NCBI GenBank assembly: GCA_036506155.1
Contig: DASXSF010000080.1
Span: forward strand, 124,001-188,000
Direction: 5' to 3'
DNA length: 64,000 nucleotides
Source of the DNA: DASXRA01 sp036506155
Lineage (GTDB): Bacteria > Actinomycetota > Actinomycetes > Mycobacteriales > Jatrophihabitantaceae
The position numbers were made by a program, and so were the translations under genes. Every line of letters starts with the position of its first letter. The first letter of the stretch is position 1. A model generated the notes under the pieces. The model worked only from the letters and a program-made list of their open reading frames with translations. It was not told the origin of the DNA and did no database searches. This document shows positions 56,915 to 64,000 of the stretch, piece after piece.

Positions 56915-58189
56915 GTGACCGTGCCATCGGCGCCATGGCCGGCTCCGCGTGCTGCCGGGCCGGTGCACGCGCACGTCCCGATTCCGGGTTCGAAGTCGCA
57001 GACGAACCGTGCCCTCGTGCTCGCCGCGCTGGCCGACGGGACGTCACGGATCGAGGCCCCGCTCCGCGCGCGCGACACGATGCTGATGGTCAATGCCCTG
57101 CGCGCGCTGGGCATTTCCGTCGACGACGGCGAGGTGTGGACGGTGACGCCAGGCCCGTTCCACGGCGGAGTCGTCGACACCGGGCTCGCCGGCACAGTTA
57201 TGCGCTTCGTCCCTCCGATCGCGGCGCTCGCCGACGCGCCCGTCACCTTCGACGGCGACGACCGGGCCCGCGAGCGTCCTATGTGGACACTCATCGAGGC
57301 GCTGCGTCAGGCGGGCGTGGTCGTGGACGACGCCGGCCGCGGGCGGCTGCCGTTCACGGTGCGCGGTACCGGATCGGTCCGTGGGGGAAGAGTCGAGATC
57401 GACGCGTCGGTATCGTCGCAATTCGTGTCGGCGCTGCTGCTGTCCGGGGCGCGCTACGACCAGGGCCTGGAGGTGGAGCACGTCGGCAGGACGCCACCGG
57501 TGTCGGCGCCCCACATCGAGATGACGATCGACATGCTGGCTGGTGCGGGTGTCACGGTGGCCCGGCCGAGTCCGACGACGTGGCGGGTCGCCGCCGGCCC
57601 GATCCGCGCGCAGGACGCCGTGATCGAAGGCGACCTGTCGAATGCGGCGCCGTTCCTGGCCGCAGCCCTCGTCACGGGCGGCGAGGTGACGATTCCGGGC
57701 TGGCCGGCCGCCACGACACAGCCCGGCGACGCGCTGCGCGACCTGTTGGCGCGCATGGGTGGTTCTGTAACGCTGTCGGACGAGGGCCTCACCGTGCGCG
57801 GTGCCGGCACGATCACGCCACTTTCCGCAGATATGCGCAACGTCACCGAACTCGTCACGGTGATCGCGGCGCTGGCCGCACTGGCCGACGGGCCGTCCCG
57901 GCTTACCGGGCTCGCGCACATGCAGGGGCACGAGACGGACCGACTGTCCGCATTGCGCGTCGAGCTCACGCGGCTAGGTGGCGAGGTCGCCCAGTCGCCG
58001 GATGCCCTCGAAATCACCCCGCGTCCGCTTTCCGGCGGCGTCTGGCGCACGTACGACGACCACCGCATGGCGACCGCCGGCGCCGTCCTCGGACTCGCTG
58101 TCGACGGCGTCCAGGTCGATGACATCGCAACTACGAGCAAGACGCTGCCGGACTTCCCCGGCATGTGGACGCGGATGCTGGCCCCCTAG
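56915..58189 (+). CDS. aroA: 3-phosphoshikimate 1-carboxyvinyltransferase (EPSP synthase)
   Basis: The 424-residue enzyme of the shikimate pathway joins PEP to shikimate 3-phosphate. Signatures: PGSKSQTNRALVLAALADG, LAGTVMRFVPPIAAL, FDGDDRARERPMWTLIEAL, ASVSSQFVSALLLSG, GDLSNAAPFLAAALV, and the C-terminal YDDHRMATAGAVLGL. Length is normal. GTG 56915 is the start. Its stop shares a base with the GTG of rsgA (TAGTG), so the two are one operon. Confidence 0.96.
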   Translation: MTVPSAPWPAPRAAGPVHAHVPIPGSKSQTNRALVLAALADGTSRIEAPLRARDTMLMVNALRALGISVDDGEVWTVTPGPFHGGVVDTGLAGTVMRFVPPIAALADAPVTFDGDDRARERPMWTLIEALRQAGVVVDDAGRGRLPFTVRGTGSVRGGRVEIDASVSSQFVSALLLSGARYDQGLEVEHVGRTPPVSAPHIEMTIDMLAGAGVTVARPSPTTWRVAAGPIRAQDAVIEGDLSNAAPFLAAALVTGGEVTIPGWPAATTQPGDALRDLLARMGGSVTLSDEGLTVRGAGTITPLSADMRNVTELVTVIAALAALADGPSRLTGLAHMQGHETDRLSALRVELTRLGGEVAQSPDALEITPRPLSGGVWRTYDDHRMATAGAVLGLAVDGVQVDDIATTSKTLPDFPGMWTRMLAP

Positions 58190-59175
58190 TGCCGCGCGAC
58201 GTCCGCCGCCTCGACGAGGACGACGTCCGGGTTCGGCCCGGTCGGGGCAGCCGGCCCCGGTCCAAGCAGCGGCCGGAGCACGTCGACGCGACCGACGGCA
58301 TGGTGCTCACCGTCGATCGGGGCCGTTACGCGGTGCTCGTGGACGACGTGACGGTCACCGCGATGCGTGCCCGTGAGCTCGGCCGGAGGGCCATCGTCGT
58401 CGGCGACCGGGTGAGCGTGGTCGGCGACCTGTCCGGCCGGCCGGACACCCTGGCCCGCATCGTCCGGCTGCAGGAGCGAGACACCGTACTCCGACGTACG
58501 GCAGACGACACCGATCCGCTCGAACGCGTCATCGTCGCGAACGCCGACCAGATGGTGATCGTCGCGTCGCTCGCCGACCCGCCGCCGAGCTACGGGCTGA
58601 TCGACCGCTGCCTGGTCGCCTGCCTGACCGCCGGACTGGAGCCGCTGGTGTGCCTGACCAAGTCCGATCTTGCCGGCCCTGACGATGCTCTGGGCCGATA
58701 CGCGCAGCTCGACGTGCCGGCCGTGGTCACCAAGCACGGCAAGGCGGCCCCGCTGCGTCCCTGTCTGGGCGGTCGCACCTCTGTCTTCGTGGGCCATTCC
58801 GGCGTGGGCAAGTCAACGCTGATCAACGCGCTCGTGCCGGGTGCCCAACGCGCGGTCGGCGCGGTGAGTGCGATCGGCAAAGGCCAGCACACGTCGAGTT
58901 CCGCGGTCGCGCTTCGGCTGCCGGCCGGCAACGGCTGGGTGATCGACACACCAGGACTGCGCTCGTTCGGCCTGGCGCACGTAAGCGCCGATGACCTGCT
59001 CTGGGCGTTCCCGGACCTCGAGGACGGCGCTGTGCAATGCCCGCCCGGCTGCGAGCACCAGTCCGCGCAGGCCGGCTGCATGCTGGACGCATGGGTGGCC
59101 GGCGGACATTCGACGGCCGACCGGCTCGCCGCGTTCCGCCGGTTATTGGCTAGCCGATCCACCGAGCCTTCCTAG
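58189..59175 (+). CDS. rsgA: Ribosome small-subunit-dependent GTPase A
   Basis: The 328-residue protein is a circularly permuted GTPase with G4 (LTKSD) before G1 (GHSGVGKST) and G3 (DTPGLRSFG), an OB-fold N-terminus (DDVTVTAMRARELGRRAIVVGDRV) and a C-terminal zinc knuckle (CPPGCEHQSAQAGC). RsgA helps finish the 30S ribosome subunit. GTG 58189 overlaps the aroA stop by one base. aroA-rsgA order is also found in mycobacteria. Confidence 0.95.
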   Translation: MPRDVRRLDEDDVRVRPGRGSRPRSKQRPEHVDATDGMVLTVDRGRYAVLVDDVTVTAMRARELGRRAIVVGDRVSVVGDLSGRPDTLARIVRLQERDTVLRRTADDTDPLERVIVANADQMVIVASLADPPPSYGLIDRCLVACLTAGLEPLVCLTKSDLAGPDDALGRYAQLDVPAVVTKHGKAAPLRPCLGGRTSVFVGHSGVGKSTLINALVPGAQRAVGAVSAIGKGQHTSSSAVALRLPAGNGWVIDTPGLRSFGLAHVSADDLLWAFPDLEDGAVQCPPGCEHQSAQAGCMLDAWVAGGHSTADRLAAFRRLLASRSTEPS

Positions 59176-59185
59176 GCTGATCGCC

Positions 59186-60037
59186 GTGGCCGTCACCCTG
59201 GCGAGCATCTACCGCTATCCGGTCAAGTCCTGCAGGCGGGACGAGATGCCGCAGGCGGAGGTCGAGCCGTGGGGGCTCGCCGGCGATCGGCGCTGGATGC
59301 TGGTCGACGACGACGGTGCGTTGGTGACCGCCCGCGAGCGCCGACGGCTGCTGCTGGTGACGCCGGTACTCGACGGCACCGCGCTTCGGTTACATGCGCC
59401 GGGTCATCCGTCGCTGACGGTCAAGGTGCCCGAGGGCGAACTCGCGCAAGTATCCCTATGGAGCAGCCGGCTCGACGCGGCGCCGGCCGTGCCCGAGGCG
59501 CATGCATGGTTCAGCGAGGTGGCCGGCATGTCGCTGCGGCTGGTGTACCTGGACGACCCGCTGCGCCGACGGGCGAACCCGCAGTTCAGTGCGGCCGGGG
59601 ATCGGGTGTCGTTCGCCGACGGGTATCCATTGCTGCTGGCGTCGGAGTCGTCGCTCGCGTGTCTGAATCGCTGGATCGCCGAAGGTCCGCGTGCATGCGA
59701 TGGACCGCTACCAATGACGCGATTCCGCCCGAATGTCGTCGTGCGGGGTGCCGCCGCGTGGGCCGAGGACGGCTGGCGGCTGTTACGCATCGGCGACGTG
59801 ACGTTTCGCGCCGTCAAGGGTTGCGACCGCTGCGTCATGACCATGATTGATCCCGAGACGCTGACGACGACCAAGGAGCCGATCGCGACGCTGGCCCGCT
59901 ACCGCCACTGGGACGGCGCGACATGGTTCGGCATGAACCTGATTCCTGACAGCCTCGCCGCCGGTGCCGCGATCCGGGTCGGCGACCCTGTCGAGATCCT
60001 CGAGGAAGTCGACGCGCCGGACGGCCCTCCACGCTGA
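59186..60037 (+). CDS. MOSC-domain protein (MOSC N- and C-terminal)
   Basis: The 283-residue protein begins with the MOSC_N beta barrel (IYRYPVKSCRRDEMPQAEVEPWGLAGDRRWMLVDD) and ends with the MOSC domain (MTRFRPNVVVRGAAAWAEDGWRLLRIGDVTFRAVKGCDRCVMTMIDPETL). The Cys in GCDRCVM fits the molybdenum ligand of mARC-type N-reductases. It could be such a reductase or a sulfur-transfer protein. GTG 59186 starts ten bases after rsgA. Confidence 0.9.
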   Translation: MAVTLASIYRYPVKSCRRDEMPQAEVEPWGLAGDRRWMLVDDDGALVTARERRRLLLVTPVLDGTALRLHAPGHPSLTVKVPEGELAQVSLWSSRLDAAPAVPEAHAWFSEVAGMSLRLVYLDDPLRRRANPQFSAAGDRVSFADGYPLLLASESSLACLNRWIAEGPRACDGPLPMTRFRPNVVVRGAAAWAEDGWRLLRIGDVTFRAVKGCDRCVMTMIDPETLTTTKEPIATLARYRHWDGATWFGMNLIPDSLAAGAAIRVGDPVEILEEVDAPDGPPR

Positions 60038-60114
60038 GTGTCGCTCGTCTTTCAGAACGGCAGCGACGGGGTCGTTGTCCGGGCGGTTTCTTGCGTCGCC
60101 GGCTTGCGGATTCT

Positions 60115-60129
60115 CCTTATGGAATAAGG
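60115..60129. promoter_or_regulatory. Short inverted repeat upstream of the HNH gene
   Basis: CCTTAT-GGA-ATAAGG is a 15-bp palindromic site in an AT-richer patch about 40 bp before the HNH start codon. An operator is possible; nothing more can be said. Confidence 0.3.
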
Positions 60130-60166
60130 GTAGACGGCACATGTAGCGGTTGGTAGACTCGCACAC

Positions 60167-61390
60167 ATGTTCGAGCATGTGCCGCCGGTCTCGGAGGTCG
60201 ACGTGCTCGTCTCCCCGGACGCGGTCGCCGCCGAACTGGCCACCGCTGCGCCGCGCGGCGAGGACACGGCGGCGCTGCTGCTGCTCGACCCGGACGCGTT
60301 GTCCGACGCCGGGCGGGTGGATCTGCTGGTCGCCCTCGAACGGCACCTCGCGCTGCTGCAGGCCGCGCAGCAGCAGGTCCTGGCATCTCTGGACGGGCGC
60401 GCGTTGGACTGGTCGGGCAAGAAGCTGATCGACTACACCCGCGAGCAGGTCGGGGCCGCGTTGCGGCTCTCCCCCGGCACCGCGGAGCGGCGGCTGTCCA
60501 TAGCGCGGACCCTGGTGGACCGGGTGCCGGCCACGCTGGAGTTGCTGCGCACCGGGCGCATCACGTACCTGCACGCGATGAAGCTCGCCGAAGCCGTCAA
60601 CCCGTTCGATATCGAGACCACCGCGAAGATCGAACAACGGGTGCTGGCCCGGGCACCGGAACAGACCCTGTCGCAGTTCGATGCGTCGCTGCGGCGGGCC
60701 GTGATCGCCGCGGATCCGCGCCGCGCCGACCAGCGCCACCACGACGCGATAGCCGAGCGGCGGGTGGTGTTCACCCCGCACGACGACGGCATCACCGAAC
60801 TATGGGCGCTGCTGCCCGCCGACGGCGCCGCATTGATCGAGACCGTGCTCAATTCCCTCGCGTCCGGGCAGACCGATGCCCGCACCGCCGATCAGCGCCG
60901 CGCCGACGCCCTGGTCGACGTGTTCACCCGGATGCTGGGCGACCCGGACCTGCCCGAACAGCACGGGCAGCGCCCCGCCATCAACGTCACCGTGCCGATC
61001 TCGACGCTGCTCGGCTGCGACGAGCAGCCCGCCCACCTCGCCGGGTACGGGCCCATCACCGCCGCCCTCGCCCGCCGTATTGCCGCGGACAAGTCGGGCA
61101 CCTGGCGGCGGCCGGTCACCGATGACACCGGCCAGCTCCTCGACTACGCCCGGCGCACCTACCGGCCACCCGCGAACCTCACCGACCACGTCATCGCCAG
61201 AGACCACACCTGCACGTTCCCCGGCTGCCGACGCCCAGCCAGGCTGTGCCACCTCGACCACGCCCAGCCCTGGGCCGATGGGGGTGAAACGAACAGCGCG
61301 AACATCTCCGCCCTCTGCACCAGACACCACAACGCCAAACACCACGCCGGCTGGCAAGTCAAACACCGACAAGACGGGAGCCGACAGTGA
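60167..61390 (+). CDS. DUF222/13E12-family HNH endonuclease-like protein
   Basis: The 407-residue protein has the helical DUF222 region (LVALERHLALLQAAQQQVLASLDG, AALRLSPGTAERRLSIARTLVDRVPATLELLRTGRITYLHAMKLAEA) and a C-terminal HNH module (RDHTCTFPGCRRPARLCHLDHAQPWADGGETNSANISALCTRHHNAKHH) with two CxxC-like zinc positions and the DH/N/H catalytic set. The family is present in many copies in actinobacterial genomes and is related to the mycobacterial 13E12 repeat. Its role is unsettled. ATG 60167 is the first start; no intron or phage gene is next to it. Confidence 0.93.
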   Translation: MFEHVPPVSEVDVLVSPDAVAAELATAAPRGEDTAALLLLDPDALSDAGRVDLLVALERHLALLQAAQQQVLASLDGRALDWSGKKLIDYTREQVGAALRLSPGTAERRLSIARTLVDRVPATLELLRTGRITYLHAMKLAEAVNPFDIETTAKIEQRVLARAPEQTLSQFDASLRRAVIAADPRRADQRHHDAIAERRVVFTPHDDGITELWALLPADGAALIETVLNSLASGQTDARTADQRRADALVDVFTRMLGDPDLPEQHGQRPAINVTVPISTLLGCDEQPAHLAGYGPITAALARRIAADKSGTWRRPVTDDTGQLLDYARRTYRPPANLTDHVIARDHTCTFPGCRRPARLCHLDHAQPWADGGETNSANISALCTRHHNAKHHAGWQVKHRQDGSRQ

Positions 61391-61579
61391 ACCAGCCGCA
61401 CCGGGCACCGCTACCTCGTGCCACCGCCCGACGGCTGAACGTCCGCGCGGCGAGTGCGTGGCGCCGATCACTTCGCGCATTCACGCGTCCCGCGTCTTTC
61501 CGGCCGCCAACGCCACGCCGCCTCGCACGTCACACGCACCCGGCTGCACGACCTGAGCGCCTGGACCAGCCCAACCGCC

Positions 61580-62419
61580 CTAACCGCGCAGAATGTTCCG
61601 CGCCTCGGCAGCCAGGCTGATGAACGGCTCGATCGACAGGTCCGTGGCGGCCGGCTGCAATACGACGGTCGTGGCGCCGGCGTCGGCAAAACGGCGCACC
61701 ACGGCGGCGACGTCCGCGGGCGTTCCGACGGCGATGCCCTCGGTCGGCCGGTTGTACGCGGCCTGCTCCGCCTCGGTCGGCGCCGCCGAGGCGCCGGCCG
61801 GCAGGTACGTCACGACCTCGTGAGGGCCGGGAGCCGCCGCGCGTGCGACGGCGGAGCGGATCGTGTCCGGTGTGATGCCGGCGTCGAGCACCATACCGTC
61901 GGCGCACTCGCCGGCCAGGGCGATCGTGCGTGGCCCGCGCGCCCCGACAAGCAGCGGGGGTACGACCCCAGGCGGCCAGTCGAGGGCGACGCGGTCCAGG
62001 CGCACGTACGAGCCCGACGTCGTCACGGTCTCGCCGGCAAGCAGCGCGCGGACGGCGGTAACCCACTCGCGCAGCAACGTCATCGGCGACGCGGCCCGCG
62101 CGCCTACCTGATCCATCCACTCGAGCACGCCGTGGCCCGCAGCGGGCACGAACCGCCCGGGAAACAGCCGTGCCAGCGTGGCCACCTCCATCGCCGCCAC
62201 GGCAGGGTTGCGGAACGGCACCGGCATCAGGCCCAGCCCTACGCGCACCGAACCCGTCCAGGAAAGCGCTGCTGTCGATGCGGTCAGCCCACCTTCGAGG
62301 AAGCAGTCCTCCCACAGCCACACGTCGTCCAAGCCGACCTCGTCGGCCAGCGTGACGAATGTCCGCAAACGCTCCGGCGCGAGCTGCGGCCGGAACACCA
62401 CACCGATCCTGGGCGTCAC
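61580..62419 (-). CDS. LLM-class F420/flavin-dependent oxidoreductase
   Basis: The 279-residue protein shows the luciferase-like barrel: ERLRTFVTLADEVGLDDVWLWEDCFLEGG, VRVGLGLMPVPFRNPAVAAMEVATLARLFPGRFVPAAGHGV, VPPLLVGARGPRTIALAGECADGMVL. In actinobacteria many such enzymes use coenzyme F420. GTG 62419 overlaps the stop of the DHFR-fold gene (GTGA), so translation is coupled. Substrate unknown. Confidence 0.9.
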   Translation of the reverse strand: MTPRIGVVFRPQLAPERLRTFVTLADEVGLDDVWLWEDCFLEGGLTASTAALSWTGSVRVGLGLMPVPFRNPAVAAMEVATLARLFPGRFVPAAGHGVLEWMDQVGARAASPMTLLREWVTAVRALLAGETVTTSGSYVRLDRVALDWPPGVVPPLLVGARGPRTIALAGECADGMVLDAGITPDTIRSAVARAAAPGPHEVVTYLPAGASAAPTEAEQAAYNRPTEGIAVGTPADVAAVVRRFADAGATTVVLQPAATDLSIEPFISLAAEARNILRG

Positions 62420-62988
62420 TCCGCGAGACGATACGACAAGATCACTATGCCGTTCGACAGTGTGCGGGTATCGGTCAACTTCCACACCACCGGCTTGCCC
62501 GCGCGGAACAGCAGATCGTCCGGGCCGGCCGTTCCCGCGAACACCGGATGCACCCACAGCCGTAGCTCGTCGAGCAGCCCGTGCTCGAGCAGCAGGTGCG
62601 AGAGCGGCCCGAACCCGTACTGCACGATGTCCTGCCCCGGCTCGTCCTTGAGGTGCCTGATCTGCCCGACCACGTCGCCGTTGAGCACCGTCGTGTTCGC
62701 CCACTCCGGATCGCCGAGTGAGTTCGACACGACGTACTTGGACATGCGGTTGATGCGATCGCTGAACGGATCGCCGGAGCTGTTCATCCACACCGGAACG
62801 AAGGCGTCGTATGTGCGCCGGCCCATCAGCACGGCGTCACAGGCCGTGAGCAGGTCGGTCTGGATTCCGTAGCTGTCCGGGTCGGAGCCGACGGCAGGCC
62901 ACCGATCCGGGTTGTCGATCACCCCGTCCAGGGAGATGTAGCTCGAGTTGATGATCTTGCGCTTGGGTTGTGACTGGGAGGCACTCAT
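62416..62988 (-). CDS. RibD-C/dihydrofolate reductase-fold protein
   Basis: The 190-residue protein matches the RibD C-terminal/DHFR-like family: IINSSYISLDGVIDNPDRW, CDAVLMGRRTYDAFVPVW, KYVVSNSL, and GFGPLSHLLLEHGLLDELRLWVHPVFAG. These reduce pteridine- or pyrimidine-like substrates with NADPH, but most are uncharacterised. It is co-translated with the LLM enzyme and divergent from a MocR regulator 47 bp away, which probably controls it. Confidence 0.9.
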   Translation of the reverse strand: MSASQSQPKRKIINSSYISLDGVIDNPDRWPAVGSDPDSYGIQTDLLTACDAVLMGRRTYDAFVPVWMNSSGDPFSDRINRMSKYVVSNSLGDPEWANTTVLNGDVVGQIRHLKDEPGQDIVQYGFGPLSHLLLEHGLLDELRLWVHPVFAGTAGPDDLLFRAGKPVVWKLTDTRTLSNGIVILSYRLAE

Positions 62989-63024
62989 GACCGCGACCCT
63001 GACAAAGGCCTGGCCCGCCGATAA

Positions 63025-63061
63025 GGTCCAATCCGATGCCAGGATCGGGGTCCAATCCGAT
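63025..63061. promoter_or_regulatory. Two 13-bp direct repeats at the MocR start (GGTCCAATCCGAT)
   Basis: GGTCCAATCCGAT occurs at 63025-63037 and 63049-63061, 24 bp apart start to start. MocR regulators such as GabR and PdxR bind direct repeats of this kind between divergent genes. The first repeat includes the predicted ATG at 63036, so either the true start is downstream or repression blocks initiation directly. Confidence 0.6.
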
Positions 63062-64000
63062 CAGCCGTACCGAGCTGCTGATCGAGCTGCGTCGCAACGC
63101 GCCGACGGCGCTGCACCGCCAGGTGGGGGCAGCGATCCGCCACAGCATCCGCACCGGACGTCTCGCCGCGGGCGCCACGCTCCCGGCCAGTCGCACGCTT
63201 GCCGGCGACCTGGGCGTCTCCCGCGGGGTCGTCGTCGAGGCGTATCAACAGCTCGCCGCCGAGGGCTACCTGGTCAGCCGCCCCGGCGGGTACACCCAAG
63301 TCGCGCTGGGCGCTCAGCTGGCGCCGCCGCGGCGTCCGGCCGAGCCGGCCCGACAGCTGCGCATCGACTTCCGCTACGGCCGACCGGATGTCTCCGCGTT
63401 TCCTCGCGCGGCGTGGCTGCGCTCGCTGCGCACCGTGCTCGCCCACACGCCGAATGAGCGCCTCGTCTACCTCGACGGGCGGGGTGCCCCGGAGCTGCGA
63501 GCGGCGCTGGCCGAGTACCTGAACCGCTCCCGTGGTACGGCGGCCGACGCCGAGAACATCCTGATCGTGAACGGCTTCGCCCAAGGGCTCGGCCTGATCG
63601 CCGGCTTGCTCGCGGACGCGGGTGCGCGGACGCTTGCCGTCGGCGACCCATCGCCCGACGACGATCGGGCGATCAGCGAATCGGCCGGGCTGAGGGTGGT
63701 CGGCGTCCCGGTGGACGAGAACGGGATGCGGCTACCGGTGCTCGAAGCCTCCGGTGCGGACGCCGCGCTGGTGACCGCGGCGCATCAGTTCCCCGTCGGC
63801 GGCGCGCTGCCCGCCGCCGCGCGGTCCGCTCTGATCGAGTGGGCCACCCGGCACGACGCCGTGATCATCGAAGACGACTACGACGCCGAGTACCGCTACG
63901 ACCGCGCGCCGGTCGGCGCCATGCAAGGGCTCGCCCCGGAGCGGGTCATCTACGCCGGCTCGGCCAGCAAGACGCTTGCCCCTGGGCTTCGGCTGGGTTG
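63036..64000 (+). CDS. MocR-family PLP-dependent regulator, cut by window end
   Basis: The visible 321 residues have a GntR helix-turn-helix (TALHRQVGAAIRHSIRTGRLAAGATLPASRTLAGDLGVSRGVVVEAYQQL) and an aminotransferase domain (YLDGRGAPELRAALAEYL, NGFAQGLGLIAGLL, AAHQFPVGG, VIIEDDYDAEYRYDR, IYAGSASKTLAPGLRLGW), where Lys in SASKT would bind PLP. The order matches PdxR/GabR-type MocR proteins. It is divergent from the DHFR-fold/LLM operon and has direct repeats at its start. The remaining C-terminus lies beyond the window. Confidence 0.93.
   Translation, partial: MPGSGSNPISRTELLIELRRNAPTALHRQVGAAIRHSIRTGRLAAGATLPASRTLAGDLGVSRGVVVEAYQQLAAEGYLVSRPGGYTQVALGAQLAPPRRPAEPARQLRIDFRYGRPDVSAFPRAAWLRSLRTVLAHTPNERLVYLDGRGAPELRAALAEYLNRSRGTAADAENILIVNGFAQGLGLIAGLLADAGARTLAVGDPSPDDDRAISESAGLRVVGVPVDENGMRLPVLEASGADAALVTAAHQFPVGGALPAAARSALIEWATRHDAVIIEDDYDAEYRYDRAPVGAMQGLAPERVIYAGSASKTLAPGLRLG

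Noticed and set aside
1..64000. CRISPR array, tRNA, rRNA, prophage or insertion sequence
   Set aside because: No spaced direct-repeat array, no cloverleaf or rRNA-like stretch, and no integrase or transposase was found on either strand.

Overview
The window is high-GC, densely packed bacterial DNA with short intergenic gaps. Its gene content points to an actinomycete: a WhiB1-type iron-sulfur protein, a SigR/SigH sigma factor with its zinc anti-sigma factor, a nickel superoxide dismutase with its maturation protease, an E2-E1 fused 2-oxoglutarate decarboxylase (Kgd), a mycothiol-type DinB-fold protein and a 13E12/DUF222 HNH gene. The 48-59 kb stretch keeps the gene order I recall from Mycobacterium tuberculosis Rv3218-Rv3228, but the glycosidases, phosphoketolase and cell-wall fusion are not mycobacterial. 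A Frankiales/Jatrophihabitans-like soil actinobacterium is a reasonable guess, no more. I see no rRNA, tRNA, CRISPR array, insertion sequence or prophage.

Layout. 0-10 kb: a ROK repressor divergent from a secreted PA14-containing GH3 glycosidase, then a second secreted GH3 and a glucoamylase-fold protein, forming an oligosaccharide-degradation locus. 9.7-12.7 kb: DyP peroxidase with an AhpD-like protein, and two small envelope proteins. 12.7-16.1 kb: phosphoketolase-acetate kinase operon. 16.2-21.3 kb: NhaA fused to a DsbA-like thioredoxin domain and translationally coupled to a DUF3048 lipoprotein; a MarR regulator; an aldehyde dehydrogenase. 21.4-24 kb: a DinB-fold protein, a SnoaL-tailed ECF sigma factor coupled to a VOC protein, the decayed 3' end of a second ECF sigma gene, and csoR. 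24-29.2 kb: a divergent MreB/actin homologue, a single-polypeptide SEDS glycosyltransferase-penicillin-binding protein fusion, and an overlapping membrane-anchored pseudokinase. This is the most unusual part of the window.

29.3-33 kb: PEP-mutase-like enzyme, HxlR regulator, thioesterase and an ABC exporter. 33-42.6 kb: central metabolism and stress (Kgd, Gfo/Idh oxidoreductase, DUF6104 protein, MocR regulator, malic enzyme, sodX/sodN, histidine phosphatase). 42.7-47.5 kb: secreted S1 protease, a MerR operon with a textbook 19-bp-spacer promoter and apparently leaderless mRNA, a frameshifted MFS exporter, and a YciI-ECF42 pair. 48-59.2 kb: lipid kinase, whiB1 with a CRP-like site, PdtaS-type histidine kinase, anti-sigma/sigma pair with an autoregulatory SigR-type promoter, ybaK, epimerase, hydrolase, nitroreductase, Lrp regulator, M20 peptidase, SRAP protein, aroA and rsgA. 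59.2-64 kb: MOSC protein, HNH protein, LLM oxidoreductase, DHFR-fold reductase and a MocR regulator cut off by the window end.

Start codons were chosen from ribosome-binding-site spacing and recalled family alignments, so many differ from the longest open frame. All functions are assigned from motifs read in the translated sequence; no database search was run.
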